From assembly GCF_000299915.1 (NCBI RefSeq), contig NZ_AMRI01000006.1, positions 1 to 64,000 of the forward strand: a stretch of 64,000 bases of DNA, read 5' to 3'. The stretch is from Gallaecimonas xiamenensis 3-C-1 (lineage in GTDB: Bacteria; Pseudomonadota; Gammaproteobacteria; Enterobacterales; Gallaecimonadaceae). Below, in pieces: positions 1 to 8,628 of the stretch (its first letter is position 1; each line of letters starts with the position of its first letter). The notes beneath the pieces are model-generated. The model made no database searches. It was not told where the DNA came from and saw only the letters and a list, made by a program, of their open reading frames with translations. The translations under genes and the position numbers were made by a program.

Positions 1-65
1 TGGCGGTCACCGACGACAAGGGCCGCAGTGCCAGCCGGGCGCTGCAGGTGGATATGGCCCCCTAG
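1..65 (+). CDS. C-terminal end of a PKD-type secreted protein (partial)
   Basis: Only the last 20 codons are inside the window, ending at the TAG at 63-65. The readable end, AVTDDKGRSASRALQVDMAP, contains a VTDDKG-x-SAS strand. That strand is typical of the final beta-strand of PKD/REJ immunoglobulin-like domains, and a similar stretch occurs in the lipoprotein at 5084-7213 (VTDDQGASAS). This suggests a secreted or surface protein ending in a PKD repeat. The full domain order and function cannot be judged from this fragment. The stop codon overlaps the stop of the convergent gene at 62-403. Confidence 0.5.
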   Translation, partial: AVTDDKGRSASRALQVDMAP

Positions 66-403
66 GGCTGCCAGCCTTCCAGCAGCCGTTCGAAGTGGCG
101 CACCGTGCCCAGGCCGTAACCGTCCGGGTCCGACGGGTCCAGGCGGTAATCCTGGGCCAGGGCCGCCAAGGCCGGGCGGCACCTGGCCAAAAAGTCCCCC
201 AGGCTCTCGCCCCTTGGCCAGGCCAGCAATACCTGGCATCGGGCCAGGGCCTGGCGCTCTATGGCGCCGCAGCGACCCCAGTGCCAAGCCTGCTCTTCCT
301 TATGGCGGGCACTGTCCAGCTGCTGGGCAAAGGCCCTGGCCAGTTGCCGCCGGCAATACTGGCGTTGGCGCCAGTCAAGGTAGCGCTGCCACCATGCCTT
401 CAT
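62..403 (-). CDS. Small hypothetical protein, 113 aa
   Basis: I chose the ATG at 403 (MKAWWQRYLDW...) because a GGAGGGAGAGG Shine-Dalgarno lies just upstream; a longer reading frame to 499 has no such signal. The protein is rich in Arg, Gln, Leu and Trp, looks helical, and has no signal peptide or obvious membrane segment. It contains two Cys-Arg pairs and a conserved-looking C-terminal tract (DPSDPDGYGLGTVRHFERLLEG). I do not recognise a family. It converges on the PKD protein and diverges from the efflux genes starting at 609, with about 205 bases between them that should hold both promoters. Confidence 0.55.
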   Translation of the reverse strand: MKAWWQRYLDWRQRQYCRRQLARAFAQQLDSARHKEEQAWHWGRCGAIERQALARCQVLLAWPRGESLGDFLARCRPALAALAQDYRLDPSDPDGYGLGTVRHFERLLEGWQP

Positions 404-608
404 ATCGCCTCTCCCTCCCCAGAGCCGGGCCGCCGGCCACAGGCGACAAGGGCCATGGCCGGACGCCGGCGCTCTGTATACATTGAAAACAACCGGCAAT
501 GATTGCCATACATTTCTTTACGTCCCTTTACCGGTTTGCACCTTGGTCTAGCGGCCTAAATTGCGCACTCTACCCTGAGCGCGCATCCGTCAAAGAAGCA
601 GTATTCAG

Positions 609-1751
609 ATGACAAAATTATTTCCCCTCGCCGGCCTGCTGGCCCTGGCCACCTTGCTGACGGCCTGTAACGACCAGGCTGCCCCGGCTGCTGCCGCCCA
701 CCCCGCTGTGGAAGTGGGGGTAGTCACCCTCAAGGCCGGCCCCATCGCCCTGCAAACCCAGCTGCAAGGGCGCACCAGCGCGTCCCTGACCGCCGAAGTC
801 AGGCCCCAGGTGAGCGGCATCCTCGAGCAGCGGCTGTTCAGCGAGGGCAGCAGCGTCCACAAGGGCCAGCTGCTCTACCAGATTGACCCCGCCAGCTACC
901 AGGCCGCCTACAACCAGGCCAAGGCCGACCTGCTGGAAGCCCAGGCCGCCGCCCACACCGCCCAGCTCAAGGACGACAGATACCAGGCCCTGGTACGCAG
1001 CAAGGGGGTGTCCAAGCAGGACGCCGACGACGCCCACGCCACTTACCTGCAGGCCAAGGCCAGCGTCGCCCGCTACCAGGCGGCACTGGACAGCGCCAAG
1101 ATTGACCTGGACCGCACCCAGGTGCGAGCCCCCATCGACGGTCGTATCGGCATTTCCAGTACCACAGCCGGGGCCCTGGTGACCGCCAACCAGAGCCAGG
1201 CCCTGGCCACCATCCGCAGCCTGGACCCGATCTTTGTAGACCTGAGCCAGTCCGCCAAGGACCTGCTGCAACTGCGCACCCGCCTGGGCCAGGGCGCCCA
1301 GGCCGGCGGCACTGAAGTGTCCCTGACCCTTGAAGACGGCAGCCGCTACCCCCTCAAGGGCCAGTTGCAGTTCAAGGAAGTAGCGGTAGACCCGGCCACC
1401 GGCTCGGTGACCCTGAGGGCCAGCTTCCCCAACCCCGACGGCCTACTGCTGCCGGGCATGTTCGTGCGGGCCACCCTCACCGAAGCGGTGGAACGCCAGG
1501 GCATATTGGCCCCCCAACAAGGGGTGATCCGCGACAACGACGGTTCCGCCCATGCCTGGGTGGTGGACCAGGACGGCAAGGTGGCTCGCCGCCTGGTGGT
1601 GACCGACCGCGCCCTGGGTGACGATTGGGTGATCCGCCAGGGCCTGGCTGATGGCGACCGCCTGATCCTCGAAGGTACCGACAAGGTGCGCAGCGGCCAG
1701 GTGGTCAAACCCCTGGCCCTGGACCCCCTGACCGCCAGCACGGGGGGCTAA
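609..1751 (+). CDS. RND efflux periplasmic adaptor (AcrA/MexA-like lipoprotein)
   Basis: This is a membrane fusion protein of 380 aa that links an RND pump to an outer-membrane channel. The N-terminus is a lipoprotein signal with lipobox LTAC, lipidated at about Cys20. It is followed by a barrel-sandwich half-motif (VRPQVSGILEQRLFSEGS), a long alpha-hairpin rich in Ala/Gln (about residues 95-165), the returning lipoyl half (VRAPIDGRIGIS) and C-terminal beta-barrel and membrane-proximal domains. Length and domain order match AcrA/MexA. The pump gene starts 3 bases after the stop codon, so the two are co-translated. Substrates cannot be predicted. Confidence 0.93.
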   Translation: MTKLFPLAGLLALATLLTACNDQAAPAAAAHPAVEVGVVTLKAGPIALQTQLQGRTSASLTAEVRPQVSGILEQRLFSEGSSVHKGQLLYQIDPASYQAAYNQAKADLLEAQAAAHTAQLKDDRYQALVRSKGVSKQDADDAHATYLQAKASVARYQAALDSAKIDLDRTQVRAPIDGRIGISSTTAGALVTANQSQALATIRSLDPIFVDLSQSAKDLLQLRTRLGQGAQAGGTEVSLTLEDGSRYPLKGQLQFKEVAVDPATGSVTLRASFPNPDGLLLPGMFVRATLTEAVERQGILAPQQGVIRDNDGSAHAWVVDQDGKVARRLVVTDRALGDDWVIRQGLADGDRLILEGTDKVRSGQVVKPLALDPLTASTGG

Positions 1752-1754
1752 GCC

Positions 1755-4700
1755 ATGGCCCGTTTCTTTATCGACCGCCCGGTCTTTGCCTGGGTGATCG
1801 CCATCATCATCATGATGGCCGGCCTCTTTGCCATCCGCACCCTGCCGGTGGCCCAATACCCGGACGTGGCGCCCCCCACCATCAACATCAGCGCCACCTA
1901 CACCGGCGCCGACGCCCAGACGGTGGAAAACAGCGTCACCCAGATCCTCGAACAGCAGCTGACCGGCATCGACGGCCTGCTCTATTTCAGCTCGTCCAGC
2001 AGCAGTGCCGGCCGGGCCCAGATCACCGTGACCTTCGAGCAGGGCACCGACCCCGACACCGCCCAGGTGCAGGTTCAGAACAAAGTGCAGCAGGTCACGT
2101 CGCGCCTGCCCACCTCGGTGCAGGCCCAGGGGGTGACGGTCACCAAGTCCCAGAGCGACTTCCTGCTGGTATTCGCCCTCTTTGATGTCACCGACACCGC
2201 CACCTCCAACGACGTGGCCGACTTCTTGGTGTCGAGCATGCAAGACCCCATAGCCCGCCTGGAAGGGGTGGGGGACGTGCGGGTGTTCGGTGCCCAGCAC
2301 GCCATGCGCATCTGGCTGGACCCCACCAAGCTGGCGGCCTACCAGCTGATCCCCGCCGACATCACCAGCGCCCTTGAGGCCCAGAACACCCAGGTAGCGG
2401 CGGGCAGCATCGGCGGCTTGCCCAGCGCCGACACCCAGGAGCTGAACGCCACCGTTACCGCCCAGTCCATGCTGCAAACCCCGGAGCAGTTCAGGGCCAT
2501 TATCCTCAAGACCAACCCCCAGGGGGCCCAGGTCACCCTGGGAGACGTGGCGCGGGTGGAAATAGGCAGTGAAAGCTACGGCGCCCTGCCCAGGCTGAAC
2601 GGCCATCCGGCGTCGGGTATGGCGGTAATGCTGGCCCCTGGGGCCAACGCCCTGACCACAGCCGAGCTGGTCCGCCAGACCGTGACCCAGATGCAGGGCA
2701 GCTTCCCGGCCGGCTACCAGGTGGCCTATCCCCGCGACAGCACCGCCTTTATCAAGATCTCCATCGAAGAGGTGGTCAAAACCCTGTTCGAAGCGGTGGT
2801 GCTGGTGGTGATCGTCATGTTCGTGTTCCTGCAGAACTGGCGCGCCACCCTGATCCCGGCCATCGCCGTGCCGGTAGTGCTGCTGGGCACCTTCGGGGTG
2901 CTGGCCCTGTTCGGCTATTCCATCAACACCCTGACCCTGTTTGGCATGGTGCTGTCCATCGGCCTGTTGGTGGACGACGCCATAGTGGTGGTGGAAAACG
3001 TGGAAAGGGTGATGCACGAGGAGAAATTGTCGCCCCGGGCCGCCACCATCAAGTCCATGAAGGAAATCAGTCCGGCCCTGGTGGGTATCGCCGTGGTACT
3101 GTCGGCGGTGTTCCTGCCCATGGCCCTGTTCGGCGGTTCCACCGGCGTCATCTACCGCCAGTTCTCCATCACCCTGGTGTCGTCCATGGTGCTGTCGGTG
3201 CTGGTGGCCCTGACCCTGAGCCCCACCCTCTGCGCCAGCCTGCTTAAGGCCAGCGACGCCGAGCACAGCCAAAAGGGCCTGTTCGGCTGGTTTAACCGCA
3301 GCTTCGACAGCCTGACCCAGCGCTACGGCAACAGGGTGCTGAAGATGCTGCGCCAGCCGGTACGCTGGATGCTGGTGTACGGCCTGATCGTGGCGGCCCT
3401 GGCGGTGCTGATGACCCGCCTGCCAACCGGCTTTTTGCCCAACGAGGACCAGGGCACCACCATGGTGCAGTTCAACCTGCCCACCGGCGCCTCGGTCAAA
3501 CGCACCGAAGCGGTGGCCCGGCAGATAGAGCAGTACTACCTGACCCAGGAAAAGGACAACATCAACACCATCTTCACCATTTCCGGGTTCAGTTTCGGCG
3601 GCAGCGGCCAGAATGCCGGTATGGCCTTTATCTCGTTAAAGCCCTGGGACCAGAGGCCTGGCGCCGAGAACAGCGCCGCCGCCATCGCCCACAGGGCCAA
3701 CAAGGCCCTGGCGTCCATCCGCGACGCCCGGGTCTTTGCCATGTCGCCGCCCCCTATCCGTGGCCTGGGCCAAAGCAACGGCTTTAGCTTCCAGCTGCTG
3801 GCCAATGCCGGCACCTCCAGGGACCAACTGGGTAGCCTCAAAGACCAGCTGTTGGCCGACGCCCGCCAGGACCCGCTGCTGACCGCCATCCGCGAGGGCA
3901 GCATCAGCGACACCCCGCAGCTGAAGATCGACATCGACAACGCCAAGGCCTCGGCCCTTGGCCTTAACCTCAATAACGTCACCAGCACCCTGTCCACCGC
4001 CTGGGCCGGGCGCTACGTGAACGACTTTTTGGATAAGGACAGGGTCAAGCGGGTCTATGTGCAGGGGGATGCCCCCTACAGAGCCAGCCCCGAGGACTTG
4101 CGCCATTGGTTTGTGCGGGGTACCGACGCCGACGGCAATACCAGCATGACCCCCTTCTCGGCCTTCGCCAGCGTCCATTGGACCTCGGGCCCCCAGAGCC
4201 TGAACCGCTTCAACGGCAACGCCTCCTTCGAGCTGCAAGGGGCCGGTAACGGCGTCAGCTCCGGGGCGGCCATGGACGAAATAGCCCGCCTGGCCGACGC
4301 CCTGCCAGGGCAGCTGGTCAGCCATGCCTGGAGCGGCCTGTCCTACCAGGAGCGGCTGTCCAGCGGCCAGACCACCATGCTCTACAGCCTGTCGGTACTG
4401 GTGGTATTCCTGTGCCTGGCCGCCCTCTACGAGAGCTGGACTGTGCCGCTGTCGGTGGTGCTGGTGATCCCCCTTGGGGTGATAGGGGCGGCCCTGGCCG
4501 CCTGGGGCCTTGGCCTGGAAAACGACATCTACTTCCAGGTGGCGCTGCTGACCACCATAGGGCTGTCGTCCAAGAACGCCATCCTCATCGTTGAGTTCGC
4601 CGAAGAAGCCTACCAGCAGGGCCAAAGTGCCTTCGACGCCGCCGTGCAGGGGGCCAAACTGCGGCTTCGGCCTATCCTGATGACCTCCCTGGCCTTTATC

Positions 4701-4889
4701 TTCGGCACCTTGCCCCTGGCCCTGTCCACCGGCGCCGGCGCCCACAGCCGGGTGTCCATCGGTTCAGGTATCGTCGGCGGCACCTTTACCGCCACGGTGC
4801 TGGCCATTTTCCTGGTGCCGCTGTTCTTCGTACTGGTGCGCCGCCTGTTCCCGGCCAGAAAGCCGGTCCATGAAGACGACCCGGCCTGA
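1755..4889 (+). CDS. RND multidrug efflux pump permease (AcrB/MexB-like, HAE1 type)
   Basis: This inner-membrane proton/drug antiporter has 1044 aa, the usual length for hydrophobe/amphiphile efflux RND pumps. The start MARFFIDRPVFAWVIAI is typical, and the porter-domain motif YPDVAPP is present. The paired TM4 aspartates of the proton relay appear in GLLVDDAIVVVEN, and the TM10 lysine in GLSSKNAILIVEF, so the relay looks intact. Two copies of the TM bundle plus porter and docking domains fit the trimer architecture. It forms an operon with the adaptor at 609-1751 and is followed by a strong terminator. No intact outer-membrane channel gene follows; a broken one lies about 2.6 kb downstream at 7459-7740. 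Confidence 0.95.
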   Translation: MARFFIDRPVFAWVIAIIIMMAGLFAIRTLPVAQYPDVAPPTINISATYTGADAQTVENSVTQILEQQLTGIDGLLYFSSSSSSAGRAQITVTFEQGTDPDTAQVQVQNKVQQVTSRLPTSVQAQGVTVTKSQSDFLLVFALFDVTDTATSNDVADFLVSSMQDPIARLEGVGDVRVFGAQHAMRIWLDPTKLAAYQLIPADITSALEAQNTQVAAGSIGGLPSADTQELNATVTAQSMLQTPEQFRAIILKTNPQGAQVTLGDVARVEIGSESYGALPRLNGHPASGMAVMLAPGANALTTAELVRQTVTQMQGSFPAGYQVAYPRDSTAFIKISIEEVVKTLFEAVVLVVIVMFVFLQNWRATLIPAIAVPVVLLGTFGVLALFGYSINTLTLFGMVLSIGLLVDDAIVVVENVERVMHEEKLSPRAATIKSMKEISPALVGIAVVLSAVFLPMALFGGSTGVIYRQFSITLVSSMVLSVLVALTLSPTLCASLLKASDAEHSQKGLFGWFNRSFDSLTQRYGNRVLKMLRQPVRWMLVYGLIVAALAVLMTRLPTGFLPNEDQGTTMVQFNLPTGASVKRTEAVARQIEQYYLTQEKDNINTIFTISGFSFGGSGQNAGMAFISLKPWDQRPGAENSAAAIAHRANKALASIRDARVFAMSPPPIRGLGQSNGFSFQLLANAGTSRDQLGSLKDQLLADARQDPLLTAIREGSISDTPQLKIDIDNAKASALGLNLNNVTSTLSTAWAGRYVNDFLDKDRVKRVYVQGDAPYRASPEDLRHWFVRGTDADGNTSMTPFSAFASVHWTSGPQSLNRFNGNASFELQGAGNGVSSGAAMDEIARLADALPGQLVSHAWSGLSYQERLSSGQTTMLYSLSVLVVFLCLAALYESWTVPLSVVLVIPLGVIGAALAAWGLGLENDIYFQVALLTTIGLSSKNAILIVEFAEEAYQQGQSAFDAAVQGAKLRLRPILMTSLAFIFGTLPLALSTGAGAHSRVSIGSGIVGGTFTATVLAIFLVPLFFVLVRRLFPARKPVHEDDPA

Positions 4890-4900
4890 GCAGCCACGAA

Positions 4901-4925
4901 AAAGGGCGCCGAAGGCGCCCTTTTT
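4901..4925 (+). terminator. Rho-independent terminator of the RND efflux operon
   Basis: An inverted repeat (AAAGGGCGCC / GGCGCCCTTT with a GAA loop) is followed by a T tract, 12 bases after the pump stop codon. The same GGCGCCC-T6 tail reappears at 7730-7742 at the end of the broken channel remnant. Confidence 0.85.
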
Positions 4926-5083
4926 GATGGTTCCGTCAAAAAAGTCCGGGAAAGCGACTTAATGAGTCCCCATGGTGGGAAACAATCGCTGAATTTCGGT
5001 ATTATTTCTTTCATAACAAATATATATACCGAAACCCATGATTCATTGGGTATCGGGTCACTTCATTAGTATCAGGGATGTAT

Positions 5084-7213
5084 ATGCGCAATTTTCCAAT
5101 ATCAGGCACGCTGCTGGCCACCCTATTGACCCTTACCGGCTGTGGTGGCGGAGGCGGAGACAGCGATCCCCCCAATCAAAGCCCCGTTATCCAATTGGCT
5201 AACCTGGAGGTCAATGAGCATCAGGCGGTAACCTTGACCGCCGAGGTCACCGACGATGGTCAAATCAGCACCTATCATTGGACCCAAACCGCCGGTCCCC
5301 AAGTGGCGCTTTCGGGAACCGATACCGCCAGCCTGCAATTGACCACCCCCAACCTCGACGAAGACACCCAGCTGACCTTTCAGCTGGTTGTTACCGACGA
5401 CCAAGGTGCCTCGGCCAGCGCCACAAGCACCCTTAAGGTGAAGGCCATCAAGTACCCGCTCACATTGACCGGGCAAATCATTGGTACTTCGCTGCCTGGT
5501 GCTACCCTGACCCTGGCCCTGTCCAGCCGGGAAACCCCCTTGACCACCACCGCCGACAACGATGGTCGCTACCAGTTTTCACTGGTATTGGACGAGCAGG
5601 AAGCCGGGGCTTTGTTAAGCCTGGAGGCACATAGCGCTACCGACAGCAAGGCGGTGCTGAGCGCTTGGCTGGGACAAGGAGACGCGCTGTGGAGCCGGGG
5701 CACAGCCTTGGACGAAGGCCAGGTGACCGGCCTTGCCATCTCGCCCTTTACTACCGCCATGGGCGGACTTATTCGGCGGCAATTGCAGCGTGCCCCAGAG
5801 ACCCAAGCCGAGTTAGACCATGCCCTGAACCTGACCAATCCCAGGCAATGGCGCAATCTGACAACCCTGCTAAGCGCCGTTATCGACGGCAGTATTGCGT
5901 TACCGCCAGGGGCTGCCAACACCTTGGCCCTGGCCAATGATATTCCCGCCTACCAGGACTGGTTCGAGCGGCAGACGACCCAGGAAGACTTCATGCTCGC
6001 CATTAGTCCTTATTTGGCAGGGGAACACAACTTACCCCGAACTACCCTGCCGCCACCGGTAGACATGAATCAATGGGAAACTGATTTTAGCAGCAGCGGT
6101 TCAAAATCTACCTGGCGATGGTCAAACGACGGTACCGGCAGCCTATCCCAGTCGTTCAATACCGCTCCTGCCGGTTTTAGCTGGCAGGCCAGCAATAACG
6201 CTTGGCAAGTCGTTCTCGATGAGCCGTCTTTCGAGGAATCATTCACTTCCGGTAATTGGACCCATTCAACCTGGCTGACCCAGTTGGTCATCAGGCCAAT
6301 ACTGCAAAACCAGGGACAGATCCTGGTGGAAGAGGAGCGGCGTATCCTAGCACGTGATATTAACGCCCCGGGCTATGGTGAGCCTTATATCCTGGACTCG
6401 GAATATAGCGTGCATGATCTGAAGTGGTACGTCACCGCCGAGGCCCAGCAACCCCTGGTTGTGTCGCCCCCGGTGACCTTGGAACTGCCATTGCCCGCCA
6501 TGGAGCAGCGCACTAGTCCAGCCCAGGGGGAGAGCTATGACAGCACCGAAACCCGCTATGCTGCCCCCTTCCAATTCAATACCGATGGCACCGGCGTCCG
6601 GCTGGACACCCATGACAGCTTCCTGTGGTCTACCACCGACCAGGGCCTTAAGCTGGACGCACCAGGAGGTCAAAGCTGGTTTATCAATACCTTGCGGGCA
6701 GCGCCGGATCAGGTCTTCGTCTCGGGTAACCCCTACAACCTCCCCTTGATGAAACCCCAGCCCTGGCCGGCGGCTGCATTCGAGCAGCCCTTGGTGCTGG
6801 CCTACTACCAGGACGCACTGGAGGGAGACTTGGGTTATGCCTGGTATCAGTTCAACAGCGACGGCACCACACAGTATGTGTTGGCAACCGACTACGACGG
6901 TGATGGCCTCACTCAGCAGGATGTATCCGTCAACCCCGGTTTTTGGACTTGGGAAGATGGCAAACTGCAGATGACCCGTTACCGCGACTTTGGTACAGGG
7001 AAACTCTGCGCCGACCTTACTAACGCCAGTTGTCAGCTTTCCAATGTGGTTACTCTGAGCTTTGGCGGCAACCAGGATGACCTCTGGACAGTCGAATTTG
7101 ACTCCAAGCAGTACCCTGCCGGGGGGACCCAATTCAGCTTCCATGCGATTAACGTTCGCAATTTTAAGCTGCTGGCAGCGCCACCTTTGGATGTCAGCGC
7201 CTTTACGCAGTAA
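5084..7213 (+). CDS. Large lipoprotein with a PKD/REJ-like domain
   Basis: The protein has 709 aa. I prefer the ATG at 5084 over the in-frame ATG at 5078 because AGGGA at 5074-5078 is then correctly spaced. The lipobox LTGC is followed by a poly-Gly tether and NQSPV, the standard entry into a PKD/REJ Ig-like domain (about residues 30-125, ending VVTDDQGASASATSTL). A second beta-rich segment (about 128-180) resembles carboxypeptidase-regulatory-like folds. The remaining roughly 400 residues are not recognised. They include an acidic Asp-rich loop, DYDGDGLTQQD, like thrombospondin type 3 or dockerin Ca2+ sites. Likely an outer-membrane-anchored surface protein; function unknown. It has its own terminator. 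Confidence 0.8.
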   Translation: MRNFPISGTLLATLLTLTGCGGGGGDSDPPNQSPVIQLANLEVNEHQAVTLTAEVTDDGQISTYHWTQTAGPQVALSGTDTASLQLTTPNLDEDTQLTFQLVVTDDQGASASATSTLKVKAIKYPLTLTGQIIGTSLPGATLTLALSSRETPLTTTADNDGRYQFSLVLDEQEAGALLSLEAHSATDSKAVLSAWLGQGDALWSRGTALDEGQVTGLAISPFTTAMGGLIRRQLQRAPETQAELDHALNLTNPRQWRNLTTLLSAVIDGSIALPPGAANTLALANDIPAYQDWFERQTTQEDFMLAISPYLAGEHNLPRTTLPPPVDMNQWETDFSSSGSKSTWRWSNDGTGSLSQSFNTAPAGFSWQASNNAWQVVLDEPSFEESFTSGNWTHSTWLTQLVIRPILQNQGQILVEEERRILARDINAPGYGEPYILDSEYSVHDLKWYVTAEAQQPLVVSPPVTLELPLPAMEQRTSPAQGESYDSTETRYAAPFQFNTDGTGVRLDTHDSFLWSTTDQGLKLDAPGGQSWFINTLRAAPDQVFVSGNPYNLPLMKPQPWPAAAFEQPLVLAYYQDALEGDLGYAWYQFNSDGTTQYVLATDYDGDGLTQQDVSVNPGFWTWEDGKLQMTRYRDFGTGKLCADLTNASCQLSNVVTLSFGGNQDDLWTVEFDSKQYPAGGTQFSFHAINVRNFKLLAAPPLDVSAFTQ

Positions 7214-7217
7214 ACCT

Positions 7218-7240
7218 GGCCGCCTGAGGGCGGCTTTTTT
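7218..7240 (+). terminator. Rho-independent terminator after the lipoprotein
   Basis: A GGCCGCC / GGGCGGC stem with a short TGA loop and a run of six T residues lies 5 bases beyond the lipoprotein stop codon. Confidence 0.85.
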
Positions 7241-7282
7241 GTAGCCAGGGCCAAGCCGCCTTAGCTGCTGCACTCAGGCGCA

Positions 7283-7458
7283 GGCTCAAGTCCATTAGGG
7301 CGGAATTTGTAAGGAAGAGGTCTCGGCAGAGAACAACTGCACCGACTTCGGTTACAAGACGGTTCCGACATCCGAAAAGGCTGGCATGGTGGCCGGGGTA
7401 TTCCACCCCGTGGCCGCCAAGTACGACCAGACAAACGACCTGATGTCCATGGCCATCA
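7283..7458 (+). pseudogene. Duplicated promoter and 5' end of ubiE (fragment)
   Basis: This stretch matches 13037-13212, the upstream region and first ~45 codons of the intact ubiE, at roughly 92% identity by eye. The match is ungapped, with a constant offset of 5754 bases. Both copies share GGGCGGAATTTGTAAGGAAGAG ahead of the start and then GCAGAGAACAAC, TTCGGTTACAAGACGG and so on. The ubiE start codon ATG is TCG here (7323-7325), so the copy cannot start normally. The frame stays open: reading from TCG gives [20 protein letters not shown] and continues into the channel fragment that follows. The homology ends within CTGATGTCCATGG. It encodes no methyltransferase fold and is a remnant. Confidence 0.9.
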
Positions 7459-7740
7459 GCCAAAAACGTTTCCCCCTGGGGATGGACTCGCAGGTGGATT
7501 TGATCGGCACCGAGAGCACTTACCAAAGTGCCCAGGCCGATCTAGCTAGCTACAAGACCCAGATAGCCCAAGACATCAACGCCCTGAACCTCTTGGCAGG
7601 GCAACAGCAGCCGGCAGACCTGCTGGCCGCCGAGCATGACCTTAAAGCCGCCAACGCCAATTCGGTGTGGGCAAGGCCGCGTTCATCCCTAGCCTGAGTC
7701 TGCCCATCTTCGATGCCGACGCCGCAATAGGCGCCCTTTT
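7459..7740 (+). pseudogene. Broken outer-membrane efflux channel gene (OprM/NodT-like)
   Basis: Translation gives pieces of a TolC/OprM-type channel: [20 protein letters not shown], then [18 protein letters not shown], then [15 protein letters not shown] in one frame. After an apparent one-base loss near 7662 the neighbouring frame continues [11 protein letters not shown] and PIFDADAAIGAL. These match successive landmarks of the family (KRFxxGxxSxLDLxxA, QDxNALxLLxG, RRPDxxAAEHxLxAANAxIG, RAAFFPSxSL, PIF). Large blocks between them are missing, so there are internal deletions as well as a frameshift. The piece is fused in frame to the ubiE fragment at 7283-7458. It may be the lost third member of the RND operon at 609-4889, or debris from another copy. 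Confidence 0.82.
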
Positions 7741-8508
7741 TTATATCTCGGTGTCGTCCAGCCGGCTTAAATCCTCTGCCGCCTGGCGCAGCTGTGGCTC
7801 AAAGGCCATCAGCCCGGGAAGGCTCAGCCGCAACTTGGGGGCATGGCTGTACAGGCAGGCCACCAGCTTGCCACGCCCGTCCTTGATGGGCAGGGCGCAG
7901 GCCACCATGCCGTCGATGAACTCTTCGTCGTCGGTGCCGATGCCGGTCTTGGCGATGCGATCCAGTTCGGCGTTAAGGGCATCGAGGTCGGTGAGGGTGT
8001 TGCGGGTCATGGCCTTGATGGGCAGGGCCTCGAGCACCGTCTGGCGCTTGGCTTTGGGCAGGGAGGCCAGGTACAGCTTGCCGCTGGCGGTACACCAGAT
8101 GGGGGTATGGCTGCCCTCGGGCAGGTAGATTTGCAGCGGCCAGTTGGCCTGCACCCTGTCGTAATAAACCATCTCCAGGCCGTTGGGGATGGAGATGCCA
8201 CAGGTTTCCTGCACGGCCCCGGCTAAGCGTTGCAGTATGGCCTGGCGCGAGGTCTTGAAACGATCCGCGTGCCAGACGCCCATGCTCAGCTGGTAAAGGC
8301 GGTCGCCCGGCTCCCACAGGCCGCGCAGGTTCATCTGCAAGAAGCCGTCCTGTTTGAGCTGGGCCAGCAACCTGTGGATGCTGGGTTTGGGAATATCCAG
8401 GGCATGGGCGATGTCGGCCGGCGACAGGGGCGCCTCGGCGTTGGACACCAGCTCGATGATCTCCAGCACCCGGCTGATGGCCGAGCCTTTGTCGCGTTTT
8501 GTGGTCAA
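7741..8508 (-). CDS. IclR-family transcriptional regulator
   Basis: The 255-aa protein has an N-terminal winged helix-turn-helix (about residues 9-75: AISRVLEIIELV, LSPADIAHALDIPKPSIHRLLAQL) and a C-terminal effector domain. The effector domain contains the IclR landmarks TASGKLYLASLP and DDEEFIDGMVACALPIKDGRGKLVACL. Translation must begin at the TTG at 8508, because the next Met lies beyond the DNA-binding domain; an AGGA is suitably placed upstream. The gene sits on the same strand as, and downstream of, the permease-dehydrogenase operon, separated by a terminator at 8585-8609. The natural inference is that it controls that operon in response to the substrate or an intermediate. Confidence 0.93.
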   Translation of the reverse strand: MTTKRDKGSAISRVLEIIELVSNAEAPLSPADIAHALDIPKPSIHRLLAQLKQDGFLQMNLRGLWEPGDRLYQLSMGVWHADRFKTSRQAILQRLAGAVQETCGISIPNGLEMVYYDRVQANWPLQIYLPEGSHTPIWCTASGKLYLASLPKAKRQTVLEALPIKAMTRNTLTDLDALNAELDRIAKTGIGTDDEEFIDGMVACALPIKDGRGKLVACLYSHAPKLRLSLPGLMAFEPQLRQAAEDLSRLDDTEI

Positions 8509-8584
8509 GGGGGTTCCTGCCTTCCTGAAAGTCGGTTAATGGTGGCGTTTTCGTCCTCGCCCTGCAAGACAACCCGGCCACCAT

Positions 8585-8609
8585 AAAAAAAGCCGCCCGC
8601 AGGCGGCCA
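8585..8609 (-). terminator. Terminator of the catabolic operon
   Basis: Read on the minus strand, GGCCGCCTGCGGGCGGC is followed by six T residues, just after the stop of the semialdehyde dehydrogenase gene at 8629. It separates that operon from the IclR gene. Confidence 0.85.
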
Positions 8610-8628
8610 AGACTCGCGGGGGAGCGAA

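Noticed and set aside
1443-3272. 609-codon open frame on the minus strand
   Set aside because: It is antisense to the RND adaptor and pump, rich in His/Gly/Gln from GC-biased codons, and has no family features.
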